11,075 nucleotides of DNA from an uncultured Clostridia bacterium. Lineage in GTDB: Bacteria > Bacillota > Clostridia > TANB77 > CAG-508. The DNA lies in the NCBI GenBank assembly GCA_944391895.1, contig CALXVF010000031.1, positions 1 to 11,075 on the forward strand. Reading direction: 5' to 3'. Below the pieces are notes generated by a model. It searched no databases. It was given only the letters and a program-made list of their open reading frames with translations, and was not told the origin of the DNA. Positions 1 through 6,380 of the stretch are shown in pieces (position 1 is the stretch's first letter; the number at the start of each line of letters is the position of its first letter). A program made the position numbers and the translations under genes.

Positions 1-1
1 A

Positions 2-778
2 AAAGTCAATAAGGATGAAATAACTCAAAGGGTTGCATATATAGTAAAAATAGAGAAAAAAGAAATAAAAAATATTAAAAAAAGAAAAAACTATATAAAA
101 AGACCTAGAATTGCTAACATAGAGCAAATTGTTTTTGTTCTTTCAATGAAAGATCCCAAACCAGATATTTTACTATTAGATAAACAACTTGCATTCGCAG
201 AAAATCTAGGAGTAGAAAGTATAATTGTTTTTAATAAGTGCGATTTGGAAAGTGGAGAAAATCTTGCAAAGCTATACAAAGAAGTAGGATATAAAACAGT
301 ACAAATGCAGGCAAAAAATAGAATCGGACTTGATGAATTAAAAGAATGTTTGAAAAATAAAGAATCTGTATTTTCAGGAAATTCCGGAGTAGGAAAATCT
401 ACAATAATAAATGCTTTGTTTGAAAAAGATATAACTGAAGAAGGACTAATAAGTACAAAAAATAAAAGAGGCAAAAATACAACAACAGCAGTAACATTAT
501 ATGAACTAGAAAAAAATACATTTATAGCTGATACGCCAGGATTTTCAACTTTTGATATTACAGAAATAGAATATACAAATTTAGACAAAGAATTTAAAGA
601 GTTTAGGACATATATTTCAGATTGTAAATATGTAGGATGTAGCCACGTATTTGAAGATGTGAAAGAATGCAATGTGAAAAAAGCCGTAGAAGAAGGAAAG
701 ATATCAGAATCAAGATATAGCAATTATAAAAAAATATATGAAGAATTAAAAGAAAAGTATAAAAGGAGATATGATTAA
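2..778 (+). CDS. rsgA: Ribosome small-subunit-dependent GTPase RsgA, 5'-truncated by window edge
   Basis: RsgA is a circularly permuted GTPase that acts late in 30S subunit maturation. The frame is open to the left edge, so the true start and most of the OB-fold lie outside; 258 residues are visible. The end of the OB-fold is seen as RPRIANIEQ (fragment residues 34-42), the usual RP-x-ANvDQ junction. The G motifs occur in the permuted order expected: G4 NKCD (78-81), G1 GNSGVGKST (126-134), the Thr-rich G2 region (KRGKNTTT, 155-162) and G3 DTPG (177-180). The C-terminal zinc site is Cys208, Cys213, His215 and Cys223. Its last gap is seven residues, against about five as I recall for the family. 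The ATG at 146 is internal (it follows the ANIEQ motif) and is not the start. The stop shares its final A with the rpe start (TAATG), so the two are translationally coupled. In many Firmicutes prpC and prkC lie upstream, which can be looked for on the neighbouring sequence. Confidence 0.95.
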   Translation, partial: KVNKDEITQRVAYIVKIEKKEIKNIKKRKNYIKRPRIANIEQIVFVLSMKDPKPDILLLDKQLAFAENLGVESIIVFNKCDLESGENLAKLYKEVGYKTVQMQAKNRIGLDELKECLKNKESVFSGNSGVGKSTIINALFEKDITEEGLISTKNKRGKNTTTAVTLYELEKNTFIADTPGFSTFDITEIEYTNLDKEFKEFRTYISDCKYVGCSHVFEDVKECNVKKAVEEGKISESRYSNYKKIYEELKEKYKRRYD

Positions 779-1431
779 TGGAAATATCAACATCACTTTT
801 GAATGTAGAAGAAAATAAGATAGTTCAAACAATATATGATTTAGAAGTAGCTCATACAGATTATTTTCATATAGACGTAATGGATGGAAGATTTGTAGAA
901 AATGATACATCTGAGAAAATGAGAAAATATTGCGAATATCTAAATCAGATTACAAATATACCAATAGATGTACATTTTATGGTATCTAATATAAAAGAAT
1001 ATATAGATAGTTATGTTATATTTAATCCTCATATTATAACATTTCATTATGAAGCTTGCAAAGATAAGGAAGAAGTTAATAAATTTATAAATTATATTAA
1101 AGAATATGATTGTAAAGTAGGTCTTGCTATAAAACCAAATACTAGCATAGAAGAAATAAAAGAATTTTTGCCAAAAATAAATATGCTTCTTATAATGTCT
1201 GTTGAACCTGGAAAAGGTGGACAGAAATTTATAGAAAATACAATTTCAAAGATAGAAGAAGCTAAGAAAATAATAGATGAATTAGAATTGGAAACAGAAA
1301 TAGAAGTTGATGGTGGAATTAATTTAGAAAATGCAAAACAAGTGAAAGAAACTGGAACTACTATTGCTGTAGCAGGAACATCAATTATAGATTCTAAAGA
1401 TTATAAATATACTATTAAAAATATGAAATGA
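778..1431 (+). CDS. rpe: Ribulose-phosphate 3-epimerase
   Basis: Rpe is a cytosolic TIM-barrel metalloenzyme that interconverts D-ribulose 5-phosphate and D-xylulose 5-phosphate in the pentose phosphate pathway. The product has 217 residues, the normal full length. Metal and catalytic residues are in place: His31 and Asp33 in HIDVMDG (31-37), His66 in DVHFMV (64-69) and Asp178 in VDGGI (177-181). The phosphate-binding parts SVEPGKGGQ (141-149) and VAGTSI (198-203) are also present. The N-terminal strand reads ISTSLL where the family usually has APSIL, a mild departure. The start is fixed by AAAGGAG at 762-768 and by the one-base overlap with rsgA. The rsgA-rpe pair is a known Firmicutes arrangement. 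In Bacillus thiN follows, but here a long palindrome and an opposing gene come next, so rpe is the last gene of its transcript. Confidence 0.95.
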   Translation: MEISTSLLNVEENKIVQTIYDLEVAHTDYFHIDVMDGRFVENDTSEKMRKYCEYLNQITNIPIDVHFMVSNIKEYIDSYVIFNPHIITFHYEACKDKEEVNKFINYIKEYDCKVGLAIKPNTSIEEIKEFLPKINMLLIMSVEPGKGGQKFIENTISKIEEAKKIIDELELETEIEVDGGINLENAKQVKETGTTIAVAGTSIIDSKDYKYTIKNMK

Positions 1432-1485
1432 GTGTCGTATTCCTTGTGAAATGACTGGAAAAGAGATTATAGAGGAAATAGAAAA

Positions 1486-1643
1486 ATAAAAATAGTTACT
1501 GTTTAGGACTATGTATATTATAATTGTATATTTAAAAATTTTTTGTACCTTGCTGTCGAAACGATTGCGTTTCTCCAAACTGCGCGGTACTGCAAAATTT
1601 TAAATATACAAATAATAATGTCTTATACAGTAACCATTTTTAT
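1486..1643. repeat. Long imperfect inverted repeat (158 nt) with an inner hairpin, between convergent genes
   Basis: Two arms face each other. The left runs ATAAAAATAGTTACTGT (1486-1502) and on to TTGTATATTTAAAA and GTACC (about 1549). The right runs from GGTAC (1586-1590) through TTTTAAATATACAA to ACAGTAAC and ATTTTTAT (1643). With a few mismatches and bulges nearly all of each roughly 55-60 nt arm pairs. The apex holds a second perfect stem, GAAACG (1558-1563) with CGTTTC (1568-1573), and an ATTG tetraloop. An A-rich run precedes the stem and a T-rich run follows it on both strands, so it could terminate both rpe and ylbJ. At this length it could also be a small palindromic mobile repeat (MITE-like) or a structured RNA. 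The right arm overlaps the ylbJ stop codon. No target-site duplication is evident. Confidence 0.85.
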
Positions 1644-2659
1644 AAATTAAAATTAAAGAATGGTAGTTGTAAAATTACGAAAGTATATAATGCTGCAAGT
1701 ATTGCTTGCATAATCTTTCCAATAACATATGGCTTTATAGAAAGTTTTTCTTTAGACACTACACTTAATATTTGAAGCATAATAGAAAAGCCAGCAAAAC
1801 CTAATAGAAAAGAGCATATTAATATATTTATTGAAATTTGCTTTACATGAATATTACTAATAACATTTAGACCATTTGTAAGCTCAATGATTCCTGTTAT
1901 AATACCAGATATGAATTCAGAGTCACCAAAAATGTGTGATATAAAATTTAGTAATCCTGAATTTTTAAGTATAGAAATAATTACTGAAAATATAACTACA
2001 AAACCGCCAATCATTAAAATTGTTTTTATACTACTCATAATGCTATTACCCAAGACTTCACCTAAAGAAGAGAAGGTAATAGTTTTTCTATTATTTTTTA
2101 TAATTCTATTTTGAATAGAAACACTATCTTTTTTCAAAAACTTTCCTAAAATAATTCCAACTGAAATAGATGCTAGAATATGAGTAAATAATAAAATTAA
2201 ACCAATTGTAGTACTTCCAAACATAGATATACCAACAGTTCCAACAATAAATAATGGACCAGAATTATTAGTATAAGCTAGCATAAATTCTGCTTCTTTT
2301 TTTGAACAAAGTCCTTCTCTATAAATCTGACAGACAGTTTTAGCTCCTACTGGATATCCACTAATCATTCCAAGAACAAATGGATATGCACTAATTCCTG
2401 GAACATTAAAAATAGGTTTCATAAATCTGTCCAATTTTCTACCTATAAAATTAACTACGTTGGTATAACTCAAAAGTTCAGTTGCTACCAAGAACGGAAA
2501 TAATGATGGGACTACTGAATTAGCCCATAAACTAAGTCCAGATTTAGTAGCTACTAAATTACTGTTAGAAAATATTAGTAGAAAAACTATAAATAATAAA
2601 AATAAAATTGGTAAAATATTTCTCTTTAAAGAAATACAATAAAACTTAAAATTTCTCAT
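1640..2659 (-). CDS. ylbJ: Sporulation integral membrane protein YlbJ family
   Basis: YlbJ is a polytopic membrane protein made in the mother cell under sigma-E in Bacillus and needed for normal spore formation; its transported substrate is not established. Starting at 2659 gives 339 residues. The family signature is clear: LWANSVVPSLFPF (44-56), a segment with MKPIFNVPG (80-88), GMISGYPVGAK (97-107) and YTNNSGPLFIVG (129-140). Hydrophobic segments lie near residues 14-32, 47-64, 133-174, 213-233, 250-270, 276-298 and 312-332. The frame stays open to 2812, but the extra 51 codons lie across the opposing mntA promoter and do not resemble the family N-terminus, so the ATG at 2659 is preferred. 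No good ribosome site precedes it, so the start is uncertain. B. subtilis YlbJ is about 408 residues, so this copy is short. It is transcribed away from mntA, and its 3' end enters the palindrome. Confidence 0.85.
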   Translation of the reverse strand: MRNFKFYCISLKRNILPILFLLFIVFLLIFSNSNLVATKSGLSLWANSVVPSLFPFLVATELLSYTNVVNFIGRKLDRFMKPIFNVPGISAYPFVLGMISGYPVGAKTVCQIYREGLCSKKEAEFMLAYTNNSGPLFIVGTVGISMFGSTTIGLILLFTHILASISVGIILGKFLKKDSVSIQNRIIKNNRKTITFSSLGEVLGNSIMSSIKTILMIGGFVVIFSVIISILKNSGLLNFISHIFGDSEFISGIITGIIELTNGLNVISNIHVKQISINILICSFLLGFAGFSIMLQILSVVSKEKLSIKPYVIGKIMQAILAALYTFVILQLPFFNFNL

Positions 2660-2743
2660 GATATAAATATATTCAAAAATAAAATGGGATATGCTATAAA
2701 AAGTAAATAAAAAATTTGATAAAGATAGGAATTTTAAAAAAAT

Positions 2744-2765
2744 TATGGTATAATAATGTAGGAAG
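2744..2765 (+). promoter_or_regulatory. Extended -10 promoter of mntA-hepT
   Basis: A perfect TATAAT (2749-2754) is preceded by TGG (2746-2748), giving the TGn extended -10 form. No good -35 is seen at 16-18 bp, which is usual for extended -10 promoters. Transcription would start near 2761, about 30 nt before the mntA start. The 22 bp here match 19 of 22 with the uvrC promoter core at 3500-3521. Confidence 0.7.
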
Positions 2766-2790
2766 ATATGAGAGAAAGAAGAGGTAAGTA

Positions 2791-3099
2791 ATGAGTGAGA
2801 AAATATATACAATAGATGAAATTAAAGCTATATTAGTAAAAGTTTTAAAAAATATGCCTGTATATAGTGTGGTTTTATTTGGCTCTTATGCTAAAAATTG
2901 CGCAACAAAAAATAGTGATTTGGACTTTATAATTGATACAAAAGATACTTTAAAAGGTTTCAAATTATATAGCTTGATTACAAAAATAGAAGAAGCTTTT
3001 AATAAAAATGTTGATGCATTTGAAAAAACAGAAATAATAGAAAATTCGAAAATAGATAATGAAATTAAAAAAACAGGAGTTGTTGTATATGAAAAGTAA
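2791..3099 (+). CDS. mntA: MntA-type nucleotidyltransferase antitoxin
   Basis: This is a minimal nucleotidyltransferase of 102 residues. In characterised MntA/HepT pairs this protein is the antitoxin and silences its partner by adding AMP units to the tyrosine of the HEPN active site. The catalytic signature is complete: Gly31-Ser32, ten residues, then Asp43-Leu-Asp45 (GSx10DxD), with the third acidic residue probably Asp75 in NVDAFEK. The length is typical of the single-domain family. The start at 2791 has GAGG (2781-2784) at a suitable distance and lies about 30 nt from the predicted transcript start. The 3' end overlaps hepT by 11 nt. Antitoxin-first order and a private promoter and terminator make this a free-standing cassette. 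I infer function from the motifs and the partner; activity itself cannot be seen. Confidence 0.9.
   Translation: MSEKIYTIDEIKAILVKVLKNMPVYSVVLFGSYAKNCATKNSDLDFIIDTKDTLKGFKLYSLITKIEEAFNKNVDAFEKTEIIENSKIDNEIKKTGVVVYEK
3075..3079 (+). promoter_or_regulatory. hepT ribosome binding site inside mntA
   Basis: AGGAG lies inside the last mntA codons, nine bases before the ATG at 3089. It decides the hepT start against the upstream in-frame ATG at 3059, and means that the toxin is translated from within the antitoxin reading frame. Confidence 0.75.
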
Positions 3100-3436
3100 A
3101 GAATATATCTCTTTTATTAAGATGATTGAATATATAGATAAAGCTATAGAGTATACAAAAGGGTATAATTTTGAATCATTTTGTAATGATAATAAGACTG
3201 TAGATGCAACGGTTTTCTCTATTAGTCAAATAGGTGAATTAGTAAAAAATATTTCAAATGATACCATGAAAAGATATGATAATATAGAATGGAAAATGAT
3301 AAAAGGATTAAGAAATAGAATTGTTCATGATTACGAAGGGATAAATTTAAAAAGTATATGGTATATTATTAATAATGATATTTTAGAATTAAAGGAAAAC
3401 ATTCAGAAAATTTTAGATAATGAAAATAATAAATAG
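3089..3436 (+). CDS. hepT: HepT-type HEPN ribonuclease toxin
   Basis: HEPN-domain toxins of the HepT (DUF86) family are small all-helical RNases that act as dimers. From the ATG at 3089 the product has 115 residues. The active-site motif RX4HXY is intact: Arg75, His80 and Tyr82 in LRNRIVHDY. The preceding helix SISQIGELVKNIS (44-56) matches the family's conserved mid-region. Tyr82 is where the MntA partner would attach AMP. The start is chosen from AGGAG at 3075-3079, nine bases upstream; an in-frame ATG at 3059 lacks a ribosome site and would add eleven residues not typical of the family. The gene overlaps mntA by 11 nt, implying coupled translation. An intrinsic terminator follows directly. 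All key residues are present, so nothing suggests decay. Confidence 0.9.
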   Translation: MKSKEYISFIKMIEYIDKAIEYTKGYNFESFCNDNKTVDATVFSISQIGELVKNISNDTMKRYDNIEWKMIKGLRNRIVHDYEGINLKSIWYIINNDILELKENIQKILDNENNK

Positions 3437-3438
3437 AG

Positions 3439-3466
3439 AAAGAACTACTAATAATAGTTCTTTTTT
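3439..3466 (+). terminator. Intrinsic terminator after hepT
   Basis: AAAGAACTA (3439-3447) pairs with TAGTTCTTT (3455-3463) around a 7-nt loop, and the right arm runs into a six-T tract (3461-3466). It begins three bases after the hepT stop codon and separates the toxin-antitoxin cassette from uvrC. Confidence 0.85.
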
Positions 3467-3481
3467 GAATTCCCATGTACC

Positions 3482-3510
3482 TTGTTTTTACTCCGCTCAT
3501 ATGGTATAAT
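3482..3510 (+). promoter_or_regulatory. Sigma-A-type promoter of the uvrC operon
   Basis: TTGTTT (3482-3487), a 17-bp spacer and TATAAT (3505-3510) form a near-consensus housekeeping promoter, reinforced by TGG directly before the -10. The predicted start near 3517 falls at the GGAAGG ribosome site (3517-3522), leaving a leader of only about 14 nt before the uvrC ATG at 3531. Confidence 0.85.
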
Positions 3511-3530
3511 TTTGTTGGAAGGAAAGAGAA

Positions 3531-5342
3531 ATGTTTAATATAGAAGAAGAGCTAAAAAAGCTACCAGATAAGCCTGGCGTATATATAATGCATGATAAAA
3601 ATGACACAATAATATATGTTGGTAAAGCTATATCATTAAAACGAAGAGTAACTCAATATTTTAGAAAAAATAAGAAAACTCAAAGAATACAAAACATGGT
3701 AGCGTTAATAGACCATTTTGAATATATAGTTTGCGACAATGAGGCAGAAGCTTTAGTATTAGAATGTAATCTAATAAAAAAGAATATGCCTAAATTTAAC
3801 GTTCTTCTTAAAGATGATAAAACATATCCATATATAAAAATAAATGTAAAAGCAGATTTTCCAGATGTATATATGACTAGAAAAATATTGAACGATGGAG
3901 CAAAGTATTTTGGACCGTATCCGAATTCTGGGGCTGCGAAAGAAATGTGTGAATTCATAAAATCAAAATTTAAGATTAGACAATGCAAAAGTTTTAAATA
4001 TAAAGATAGAGCTTGCCTAAATTATCATATAAAAAGATGCTCTGCACCATGTATGGGATATATTACAAAGGAAGAGTATCACAAGCAAATTGACCAAATC
4101 ATATCCATATTAGAAGGAAAAACAGATAATGTAAAAAAAGAATTACAAGAAAAAATGGAAATAGCAGCCAAAAATATGGAATATGAAAAAGCAGCAGAAA
4201 TAAGAGACCAAATAAATGCAGTAGAAAGAATTTCACAAAAACAAAAAGTTTCAAATATATCTGAAAATGATATTGATGTTATAGGATTATTTAGAGATGA
4301 ATATGAAATTTGCATAGAAATCTTTTATGTAAGAAATAGTAAAATGGTAGGAAGAGACCATTTCTTCCTAAAAGGATTAAATGATGAAGAAGATAAGGAA
4401 ATAATATCTGACTTCATAAAACAATACTATGTTGGAAGAAGTTTTTTACCTAATAAAATCATGATAAAAGAAGATTTAGAAGATAGAGAACTTTTAGAAA
4501 TATGGTTAACACAAATGGCAGAAAGAAAAGTTGAAATAAAAGTTCCACAAAAAGGAGAAAAATTAAGACTAGTTGAAATGGCTGAAAACAATGCCGAAAT
4601 CACATTAAAGAATAAACAAAAAAGTAACCAACATATCATTGTAGATATGAAGGAAGCACTAAAATTAGATAGATTACCTAGAAGAATAGAATGTTTTGAT
4701 ATTTCAAATATTTCAGGAACATATATGGTTGCTGGAATGTGTGTAATGATAGATGGAGTTATTAAAAAGAATTTGTCTAGGAGATTCAAAATAAAAACAG
4801 TATTTGAACAAGATGACCCAAGATGTATGGAGGAAGTAGTAACTAGAAGACTAAGACATTCAATAGATAAAGAAGATGATGGATTTGGAAAACTACCAGA
4901 TGTTATATTTGCAGATGGAGGTATTACACAAATAAGAGCAATTTTAAAAGCTATCCACAATTTGGAAATAGAAAGTGGAAAAAGCCTTGACATAAGAGTA
5001 TTTGGAATGGTAAAAAACGATAAACATAGAACTAGAGCGCTAATAGATGAAAATAGAAATGAAATAGAAATTTCAGAAGATATGTTTAATTTAATAACTC
5101 AATTCCAAGACACGGTTCATGATACTGCAATAGGATATCATAAATTCTTAAGAGATAAATCTATGAGTAAATCTGCATTGGACGATATAAAAGGAATAGG
5201 AACTACTAAAAAAGCACTTTTATTAAAGAAATTCGGAAGTGTGCAAAAAATAAAAGAAGCAGATATAGAAGAAATTACAAAAGTCAAAGGTATAAATGAA
5301 GAATTAGCACGAAAAATAAAAGACGATTTAAGTAATATTTAA
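3531..5342 (+). CDS. uvrC: Excinuclease ABC subunit C
   Basis: UvrC makes both incisions in nucleotide excision repair after UvrA/UvrB have marked the lesion. The 603-residue protein has every expected part in order. The N-terminal GIY-YIG nuclease (GVY 16-18, YVG 29-31) makes the 3' cut. Four cysteines, Cys152, Cys162, Cys170 and Cys174, correspond to those reported to hold an iron-sulfur cluster in E. coli UvrC. A UVR helix pair that contacts UvrB spans about 202-237. The RNase H-like 5' nuclease has Asp390 (FDIS), Asp462 (ADGG) and His530 (DTVHDTAI). The C-terminal tandem helix-hairpin-helix (about 550-601, KGIG and KGIN) binds DNA. The His530 region departs from the common RDEAHRFAI form but keeps the His. 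It is the first gene of a probable five-gene transcript. Confidence 0.97.
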   Translation: MFNIEEELKKLPDKPGVYIMHDKNDTIIYVGKAISLKRRVTQYFRKNKKTQRIQNMVALIDHFEYIVCDNEAEALVLECNLIKKNMPKFNVLLKDDKTYPYIKINVKADFPDVYMTRKILNDGAKYFGPYPNSGAAKEMCEFIKSKFKIRQCKSFKYKDRACLNYHIKRCSAPCMGYITKEEYHKQIDQIISILEGKTDNVKKELQEKMEIAAKNMEYEKAAEIRDQINAVERISQKQKVSNISENDIDVIGLFRDEYEICIEIFYVRNSKMVGRDHFFLKGLNDEEDKEIISDFIKQYYVGRSFLPNKIMIKEDLEDRELLEIWLTQMAERKVEIKVPQKGEKLRLVEMAENNAEITLKNKQKSNQHIIVDMKEALKLDRLPRRIECFDISNISGTYMVAGMCVMIDGVIKKNLSRRFKIKTVFEQDDPRCMEEVVTRRLRHSIDKEDDGFGKLPDVIFADGGITQIRAILKAIHNLEIESGKSLDIRVFGMVKNDKHRTRALIDENRNEIEISEDMFNLITQFQDTVHDTAIGYHKFLRDKSMSKSALDDIKGIGTTKKALLLKKFGSVQKIKEADIEEITKVKGINEELARKIKDDLSNI

Positions 5343-5346
5343 AAAG

Positions 5347-5387
5347 CTCCCAGAATATAATTAGTATTGAAACTAATTACAAGGGGG
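5347..5387 (+). promoter_or_regulatory. Possible RNA fold masking the ribosome site of the 34-residue peptide gene
   Basis: AATTAGT (5359-5365) pairs perfectly with ACTAATT (5372-5378) around a 6-nt loop. Outside it, CTCCC (5347-5351) can pair with the GGGGG (5383-5387) that is the ribosome site of the small ORF at 5394, with one G-U pair. No T-tract follows, so it is not a terminator. Masking of the ribosome site is an inference from base pairing only. Confidence 0.4.
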
Positions 5388-5393
5388 AAAATT

Positions 5394-5498
5394 ATGAGTA
5401 AAAAAATTATAACAGGTTTAGTAGTATGTTCAGTTATTGTACAAGCAATACTTTTTGCTTTACTTTATCAATTTATACAACTATTAGGAACCTTATAA
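5394..5498 (+). CDS. Small single-span membrane peptide, 34 residues, function unknown
   Basis: I do not recognise this gene. The ATG at 5394 is preceded by GGGGG (5383-5387), six bases away, a strong ribosome site that argues for real translation. The product starts MSKKIITGLVV and ends FIQLLGTL. Two lysines precede an unbroken hydrophobic stretch (about residues 5-34) with one Cys (12) and no acidic residue, which suggests a single membrane span with the N-terminus inside. It has no signal-peptidase or lipoprotein motif. It sits between uvrC (51 nt upstream) and the methyltransferase (10 nt downstream), in the same direction, and so is probably part of the operon. It is too short for most gene finders. 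It may be a membrane-anchored regulator or, less likely, a leader peptide controlling the genes behind it. Confidence 0.6.
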   Translation: MSKKIITGLVVCSVIVQAILFALLYQFIQLLGTL

Positions 5499-5508
5499 TG
5501 GAGGAAAA

Positions 5509-6372
5509 ATGGAAGTAGCAAATAAATGGCAAGATTACGAAATATTAGATATGGCAAATGGAGAAAAATTAGAAAGATGGGGAAATATAACTTTAATTAG
5601 ACCTGACCCACAAATTATTTGGAAAGAAAAAACTTTTCCAGAAAAATGGAAAAAGGCAGATGCCAGATATGTAAGAAGTTCTACAGGTGGTGGAAGTTGG
5701 ACATATAAAAATCAGGTTCCAAAATCATGGAAAATTACATATAAAGACTTAACATTCAATATAAAACCAATGGGATTTAAACATACTGGCATTTTCCCAG
5801 AACAGGCCGTTAACTGGGACTGGATGATGAATAAAATAAAAGGAAGTAAAAGAGAAATAAAAGTATTAAATTTATTTGCTTACACAGGAGGAGCTACTGT
5901 TGCATGTTTAAAAGCAGGAGCTTCTGTTTGCCATGTTGATAGTTCAAAAGGAATGTGTGAATGGGCAAAAGAAAATGTTGCTACATCAGGTTTAAAAGAT
6001 AGACCAGTAAGATTTTTAATAGATGATGTTGTAAAATTTGTAAATAGAGAAATAAGAAGAGGAAATAAATATGATGGAATAATAATGGATCCACCTTCTT
6101 ATGGAAGAGGTGCAAACGGAGAAGTTTGGAAATTTGAAGAAAATATTGCACCTTTAATAGAACTTTGCATGAATGTTTTGTCAGATAAACCATTATTCTT
6201 TTTAATTAATTCATATACAACTGGAATTTCTAGCCAGGTGTTAGAAAATCTATTAAGAATAAATATTCCTAAAAAAGTGAATGGAAAATTTAGTAATGGA
6301 GAAATTGGACTTCCAATGACAAATTCAAAACTAATATTGCCATGTGGTATTTATGGAAGATGGGAGGAATAA
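5509..6372 (+). CDS. Class I SAM-dependent methyltransferase, COG1092/RlmI-like
   Basis: The 287-residue protein has a Rossmann methyltransferase core in its second half. Motif I reads LNLFAYTGGAT (120-130), the acidic residue that would hold the SAM ribose is Asp144 in HVDSSKGM, and Asp172-Asp173 fit the adenine-binding region. Motif IV is DPPSYGRG (194-201), the form found in RlmI/RlmK-type enzymes that methylate large-subunit rRNA cytosine or guanine. The N-terminal 100 residues are rich in Trp and Lys and may contact RNA; I see no PUA domain. The exact substrate cannot be read from the sequence. The start uses GGAGG (5500-5504), just four bases away. The gene lies between the membrane peptide and an RluA-type synthase, which fits an rRNA-modification role. 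An N-terminal extension of another family with the same core cannot be excluded. Confidence 0.85.
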   Translation: MEVANKWQDYEILDMANGEKLERWGNITLIRPDPQIIWKEKTFPEKWKKADARYVRSSTGGGSWTYKNQVPKSWKITYKDLTFNIKPMGFKHTGIFPEQAVNWDWMMNKIKGSKREIKVLNLFAYTGGATVACLKAGASVCHVDSSKGMCEWAKENVATSGLKDRPVRFLIDDVVKFVNREIRRGNKYDGIIMDPPSYGRGANGEVWKFEENIAPLIELCMNVLSDKPLFFLINSYTTGISSQVLENLLRINIPKKVNGKFSNGEIGLPMTNSKLILPCGIYGRWEE

Positions 6373-6380
6373 AAATCCCA
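6361..6380 (+). promoter_or_regulatory. Hairpin enclosing the ribosome site of the pseudouridine synthase gene
   Basis: TGGGA (6361-6365) can pair with TCCCA (6376-6380) across a 10-nt loop. The pairing takes in part of the GGGAGG ribosome site (6362-6367) and the first base of the ATG at 6380. Ribosomes finishing the methyltransferase, whose stop is at 6370-6372, would open it. This suggests translational coupling. Confidence 0.4.

Noticed and set aside
1432..1489. Short open stretch after rpe reading CRIPCEMTGKEIIEEIEK, possibly the tail of a lost gene or an rpe frameshift
   Set aside because: Rpe is already full length, the stretch has no ribosome site or suitable start, a TGA precedes it in frame, and I cannot match it to a known C-terminus.
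2768..2791. Seven-codon upstream ORF (MRERRGK) ending on the mntA start codon
   Set aside because: GGAAG is only two bases from its ATG, too close to serve it, and the purine-rich text is simply the mntA ribosome-site region.
2660..2812. Longer N-terminus for YlbJ starting at 2812
   Set aside because: It would cover the opposing mntA promoter and start codon, reads as low-complexity Phe/Ser/Ile text, and is unlike the family N-terminus.
1544..3484. Shared 9-mer TGTACCTTG in the palindrome apex (1544-1552) and upstream of uvrC (3476-3484)
   Set aside because: Sequence diverges directly after the 9-mer and no palindrome arm is present at the second site, so a repeat relic cannot be supported.
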